64,000 nt of DNA, taken from positions 248,001 to 312,000 of the forward strand of contig NZ_JASZYS010000007.1 in the NCBI RefSeq assembly GCF_030316845.1. Direction: 5' to 3'. The stretch comes from Variovorax davisae (GTDB lineage: Bacteria; Pseudomonadota; Gammaproteobacteria; Burkholderiales; Burkholderiaceae_C). Shown piece by piece: positions 60,808 to 64,000 of this stretch (position 1 is its first letter; each line of letters begins with the position of its first letter). The position numbers and the translations under genes are program-made. The notes beneath the pieces are model-generated. The model had not been told where the DNA came from. It saw nothing but the letters and a program-made list of their open reading frames with translations, and ran no database searches.

Positions 60808-61617
60808 CTACCAGAGCTTCCACCAGGGATCGTCCTTGGACCGGAAGCCGCGCGAGAGGTATTCGCTCTGCGGGTAGTTCTTGGTCAGGACGCGCTGGGC
60901 GTCGTCGCGCAGGTCGTTCATGCCGAGCTTGTCGTAGGACAGGTACATGATGTACAGGGCCTCTTCGAGCGCCGGCACCTCGCGGTAGTCGGCCAGCGCC
61001 AGCTGGGCGCGGTTGATCGCCGCCAGGTAGGCGCCGCGGGTGTAGTAGTAGCGCGCCACGTGCACTTCGTACTGCGCCAGCGAATTGACGATGTAGTTCA
61101 TGCGCTGCCGCGCGTCGGGCGTGTAGCGCGACTCGGGGAAGCGGGTGATCAGCTCCTTGAACGACTCGAAGGATTCCTTGGCCGCCTTCTGGTCGCGCTC
61201 GGACAGGTCCTGGCGGGTCATCCACGAGAACAGCCCGAGGTCGTCGTTGAAGTTGATCACGCCCTTGAGGTAGAGCGCGTAGTCGATCGCCGGGCTGGCC
61301 GGGTGCAGCTTCATGAAGCGGTCGAGGGTGGCGATCGCCGGCACCTTGTCGCCGGACTTCCATTGGGCGTAGGCCTTGTCGAGCTGGGCCTGCTGCGCGA
61401 GCGGCGTGCCGGCGGCGCGGCCTTCGAGCTTCTCGAACAGCGGAACGGCCTTGTCGTAGGCGCCGGAGCTCGATTCATCCTTGGCTTCGGAGTAGATCCG
61501 GTTGGGGCTCCAGTTCGCGGTCTTGTCGGCTTCGGTCGTCGAGCAGCCGGCCACCAGCCACGCTGCGGCGCACAGGGCCAGCCAGCCGGGGACGACCGAT
61601 AATTTGGCGCGAAACAT
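60808..61617 (-). CDS. bamD: Outer membrane protein assembly factor BamD
   Basis: BamD is an essential lipoprotein of the BAM complex that folds beta-barrel proteins into the outer membrane. The 269-residue protein has a lipoprotein signal with lipobox LVAGC (Cys25), followed by tetratricopeptide-like helices (YSEAKDESSSGAYDKAVPLFEKLEGR, AQLDKAYAQWKSGDKVPAIATLDRFMKLHP, and RDLSERDQKAAKESFESFKELITRFPES). It is divergent from rluD across 14 bases, an arrangement common in proteobacteria. Confidence 0.95.
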   Translation of the reverse strand: MFRAKLSVVPGWLALCAAAWLVAGCSTTEADKTANWSPNRIYSEAKDESSSGAYDKAVPLFEKLEGRAAGTPLAQQAQLDKAYAQWKSGDKVPAIATLDRFMKLHPASPAIDYALYLKGVINFNDDLGLFSWMTRQDLSERDQKAAKESFESFKELITRFPESRYTPDARQRMNYIVNSLAQYEVHVARYYYTRGAYLAAINRAQLALADYREVPALEEALYIMYLSYDKLGMNDLRDDAQRVLTKNYPQSEYLSRGFRSKDDPWWKLW

Positions 61618-61631
61618 CAGATAAGGCTTTC

Positions 61632-62657
61632 GTGAAACAGTTGCCCTCGATTATATCGACCGACCCCCTGGCGGACGCCCCGGAGGCGGGCGACCACGAC
61701 GAGGGCGTGGAGCTCTCCGCCGCCAGCGAAGTGCGCGCCTTCGTGATCGGCGCCGCCGAGCATGGCCTGCGCCTCGACCGCGCGCTCGCGGCGCTGGTGC
61801 CGGAGTTCTCCCGCAGCTACCTGCAGCAGCTGATCGAGGCCGGCATGGTCGAGCTTCAGGGCCGGGTGCTGACCAAGACCTCGGCGACCGTCCATGCCGG
61901 CGAGGCCGGGCAGATCGAGCTGCGGCCGACGCCGCAGAGCCAGGCCTTCAAGGCCGAGCCCATGGACCTGGCCGTGCTGTACGAGGACGATCACCTGCGC
62001 ATCGTCGACAAGCCGGTCGGCCTGGTGGTCCATCCGGCGCCGGGCCACTGGAGCGGCACGCTGCTCAACGGCCTGCTGGCGCTCGATCCCCGGGCGGCGC
62101 TGCTGCCGCGCGCCGGCATCGTGCACCGGCTCGACCGCGACACCAGCGGCCTCATGGTGGTGGCGCGCAGCCGCCAGGCGATGGACGCGCTGGTGGCGTC
62201 GATCGCGGCGCGCGACGTCAAGCGCCAGTACCTGGCGCTCGCCCACCGCAGCTGGCAGGGGGCCCGCGCGCGCCATGTCGACGCCCCGATCGGGCGCGAT
62301 CCGCGCAACCGGCTGCGCATGGCCGTGGTCGATCTCGAGCGCCACTCGGGCAAGACGGCCCGCACGCTGGTCGAACTGCTCGACGGCAACGAGCAGGGCT
62401 GCGCGGTGCGCTGCACGCTCGAAACCGGCCGCACCCACCAGATCCGGGTCCACATGGCGTCGATCGGTCATCCGCTGGTGGGCGACGCGCTCTACGGCGG
62501 TGCGCCCGCGGCCGGCCTGACGCGGCAGGCGCTGCATGCCTTCAGGCTCGAATTCGCGCATCCGGTCACGCGCGCGCCGATGGCGTTTCGCTCGCCGCCG
62601 CCGCCGGACCTGCTTCAGGGTTTCTCCGAGTGGGGGCTGGATTACAATCGCGCCTGA
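61632..62657 (+). CDS. rluD: 23S rRNA pseudouridine(1911/1915/1917) synthase RluD
   Basis: RluD modifies three uridines in helix 69 of 23S rRNA, which matters for ribosome assembly and termination. The 341-residue chain has an N-terminal S4 domain (LRLDRALAALVPEFSRSYLQQLIEAGMVELQGRV), the catalytic aspartate Asp168 in HRLDRDTSGLMVVAR, and C-terminal RTHQIRVHMASIGHPLVGDALYGG. The start is a GTG at 61632 with AAGG five bases upstream. An N-terminal acidic leader of about 35 residues precedes the S4 domain. It is divergent from bamD. Confidence 0.95.
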   Translation: MKQLPSIISTDPLADAPEAGDHDEGVELSAASEVRAFVIGAAEHGLRLDRALAALVPEFSRSYLQQLIEAGMVELQGRVLTKTSATVHAGEAGQIELRPTPQSQAFKAEPMDLAVLYEDDHLRIVDKPVGLVVHPAPGHWSGTLLNGLLALDPRAALLPRAGIVHRLDRDTSGLMVVARSRQAMDALVASIAARDVKRQYLALAHRSWQGARARHVDAPIGRDPRNRLRMAVVDLERHSGKTARTLVELLDGNEQGCAVRCTLETGRTHQIRVHMASIGHPLVGDALYGGAPAAGLTRQALHAFRLEFAHPVTRAPMAFRSPPPPDLLQGFSEWGLDYNRA

Positions 62658-62673
62658 CGGTCCCGAGGGCCGC

Positions 62674-62694
62674 GCCGGCCGCCTGATTGCCGGC
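62674..62694 (+). terminator. Possible terminator after rluD
   Basis: GCCGGC and GCCGGC pair around a nine-base loop, followed by TTTGCGTTGCTTTTC. The stem is short and the T-run broken, so this is a weak intrinsic terminator at best, in the 129-bp gap before scpB. Confidence 0.35.
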
Positions 62695-62786
62695 TTTGCG
62701 TTGCTTTTCGCCGCGTGCCGGCAGCGCCTCCTTCCATCCTTCTGAACTAGCGTCCTCGAGACGCCTTTTCCTGGATAACGCGAACC

Positions 62787-63539
62787 ATGAATACGGCGGA
62801 TGCCAAGCGCATTCTCGAAACCGCCTTGATCTGTTCGACCCAGCCGTTGCCGGTGCGCGAACTGCGCGTGCTGTTCGACGACGAACTGGGCGCCGACACG
62901 ATCAAGTCGCTGTTGCTTGAACTGCAGGAAGACTGGTCGCAGCGCGGCCTGGAGCTCGTGAGCGTGGGCAGCGGCTGGCGCTTCCAGAGCCGGCCCGAAC
63001 TGCGCGACCACCTCGATCGGCTGCACCCCGAGAAGCCGCCGCGCTACACCCGGGCGGTGCTCGAGACGCTGGCCATCATTGCCTACCGGCAACCGGTCAC
63101 GCGGGGCGACATGGAGGACATCCGGGGCGTCACGATCAACTCGCTGATCCTGAAGCAGCTCGAGGACCGCAACTGGGTCGAGGTGATCGGCCATCGCGAA
63201 ACCGTCGGCCGGCCCGCGCTCTATGCGACCACGCGCCAGTTCCTCGACGACCTGGGCCTGGCCTCGCTGGACCAGTTGCCGCTGATCGAGACGCCGGCCC
63301 AGCAGGGCGCGCTGATCGACGCGCTCGGCCAGGCAGCCGGCGGCGACGACCAGCCGGCGCTGCCGATCGAGGACCTGCCGGCGGAAACGCTGCTCCTGGC
63401 CGAGGTCGACATCGAGGCCGAAGCCGTCGCCGCGGCGGCCCCCGAGCCGGCCGAACCCCCCATTCCCTCGCCCGTCGACGCCGAAGCGGCGCCCGACGAG
63501 GCCGACACCACCGCCGCCCCTTCCGGAACCCGACCATGA
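62787..63539 (+). CDS. scpB: Segregation and condensation protein ScpB
   Basis: ScpB is the winged-helix kleisin-partner subunit of the SMC-ScpA-ScpB complex for chromosome compaction and segregation. The 250-residue protein has the two winged-helix domains ([23 protein letters not shown] and [32 protein letters not shown], with [25 protein letters not shown]). It ends in an acidic Ala/Pro/Glu-rich tail of about 70 residues not found in short homologues. Neither scpA (kleisin) nor smc is in the window. It overlaps the next gene by ATGA. Confidence 0.95.
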   Translation: MNTADAKRILETALICSTQPLPVRELRVLFDDELGADTIKSLLLELQEDWSQRGLELVSVGSGWRFQSRPELRDHLDRLHPEKPPRYTRAVLETLAIIAYRQPVTRGDMEDIRGVTINSLILKQLEDRNWVEVIGHRETVGRPALYATTRQFLDDLGLASLDQLPLIETPAQQGALIDALGQAAGGDDQPALPIEDLPAETLLLAEVDIEAEAVAAAAPEPAEPPIPSPVDAEAAPDEADTTAAPSGTRP

Positions 63540-64000
63540 GCCCCATTGATCCTGATGATGCAGCCGCGCTGCCGGCCGACGCCGCTTCCGACGTGCCCGC
63601 GGTCGAGACGCCCGTAGCGGCCGCCGAAGGCGAAGCCGCGCCGCGCAAGCGCCGCCCCCGCAAGCCCAAGGCGGCCGTCGCGCAGCCGGTCGAGGCTCCC
63701 GCTGCCGACGCGGGCGCGGTCGAAGCGGCCGCACCGGCCGAGGCGATCGCGGCGCCGGAGCCCGTCGCCGAAGAGGTGCCGCCGCCTGCGCCGACGCCCG
63801 CACCGAGCATCGCCGCTGCTGCCCAGGACGAAGCGGACGAAGAGGAAGACGAGGAAGAGCCGGACGAGGAAGAAGACGACCTCGACCGCGCCCGCCGCGC
63901 CGCCGAGCGCGAGCAGCGCAACGCGCCGCCGCCCGAGCCGATCCGCTTCGCCGACGTGATCTCCGGCCAGTTCGACGCCGACGAGGAAAGCCCCGAGGTG
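63536..64000 (+). CDS. rluB: N-terminus of a pseudouridine synthase, probably RluB (partial)
   Basis: Only the first 155 residues are inside the window. They are low-complexity: an Ala/Pro/Glu stretch, a basic patch (RKRRPRKPK), then a strongly acidic run ([18 protein letters not shown]) and the segment [17 protein letters not shown]. In Burkholderiales the gene behind scpB is commonly rluB, and such proteins carry a long charged leader ending in a similar segment before the S4 domain. The S4 and catalytic domains are not visible, so the assignment rests on context. Confidence 0.65.
   Translation, partial: MSPIDPDDAAALPADAASDVPAVETPVAAAEGEAAPRKRRPRKPKAAVAQPVEAPAADAGAVEAAAPAEAIAAPEPVAEEVPPPAPTPAPSIAAAAQDEADEEEDEEEPDEEEDDLDRARRAAEREQRNAPPPEPIRFADVISGQFDADEESPEV

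Overview
The window looks like a chromosomal segment of a high-GC betaproteobacterium, most likely a Comamonadaceae member related to Variovorax, Acidovorax or Ramlibacter. The clues are the very high GC content, the intracellular polyhydroxyalkanoate (PHA) depolymerase, the order iscRSUA-hscBA-fdx, the zapE gene behind the 2-oxoglutarate dehydrogenase genes, and a proteasome-like gene of the type reported only from betaproteobacteria. The genus is an inference from gene content. I see no insertion sequence, phage, CRISPR array or other sign of recent transfer. Coding density is high and every gap between genes is shorter than 300 bases.

Region by region. (1) 1-4.0 kb: two MFS exporters on the minus strand, each with the same GGGTTAACCC palindrome at its front, then a DUF2235 hydrolase and the tRNA-dihydrouridine synthase dusA. 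(2) 4.0-13.2 kb: a GntR/FCD regulator divergent from a six-gene propionyl-CoA operon (methylmalonyl-CoA mutase, its GTPase MeaB, both propionyl-CoA carboxylase subunits, biotin synthase and a VOC protein that is probably the epimerase). The genes cover the full route from propionyl-CoA to succinyl-CoA. (3) 13.2-17.2 kb, minus strand: a LysE exporter, an orphan RnfB-like ferredoxin, a PHA depolymerase with an unusual basic tail, and an aromatic/aspartate aminotransferase. (4) 17.3-25.7 kb: uvrB, the complete ISC iron-sulfur operon with an IscR site over its promoter, then dnaQ. (5) 25.8-36.8 kb: tRNA-Val(CAC), an L2HGDH-like oxidoreductase, YqjD/YqjE-type membrane proteins, pyrD, rpiA, a secreted glutaredoxin-like protein, oligopeptidase A, folD and a FixJ-type two-component system.

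(6) 37.0-43.9 kb: the pyruvate dehydrogenase operon aceE-aceF-X-lpdA. X is a proteasome/HslV-like Ntn hydrolase that overlaps both neighbours by ATGA junctions. This is the most interesting locus in the window. (7) 43.9-49.9 kb: an NlpC/P60 peptidase, a PQQ-type sugar dehydrogenase, an isochorismatase-like hydrolase, and a minus-strand group with DUF3606, Ku (end joining), a MerR-HTH/TPR fusion, a GAF protein and a small membrane protein. (8) 50.2-57.7 kb: the 2-oxoglutarate dehydrogenase operon sucA-sucB-lpd-zapE plus a secreted coiled-coil protein. (9) 57.7-64.0 kb: a PP2C phosphatase, a DUF465 protein, a DinG-type helicase, bamD, rluD, scpB and the start of an rluB-like gene.

The metabolic genes fit together. 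Propionyl-CoA is turned into succinyl-CoA, acetyl-CoA comes from pyruvate dehydrogenase, 2-oxoglutarate dehydrogenase turns the cycle, and stored PHA can be mobilised by PhaZ. The ISC operon supplies clusters to BioB, the ferredoxins and the DinG-type helicase found nearby.
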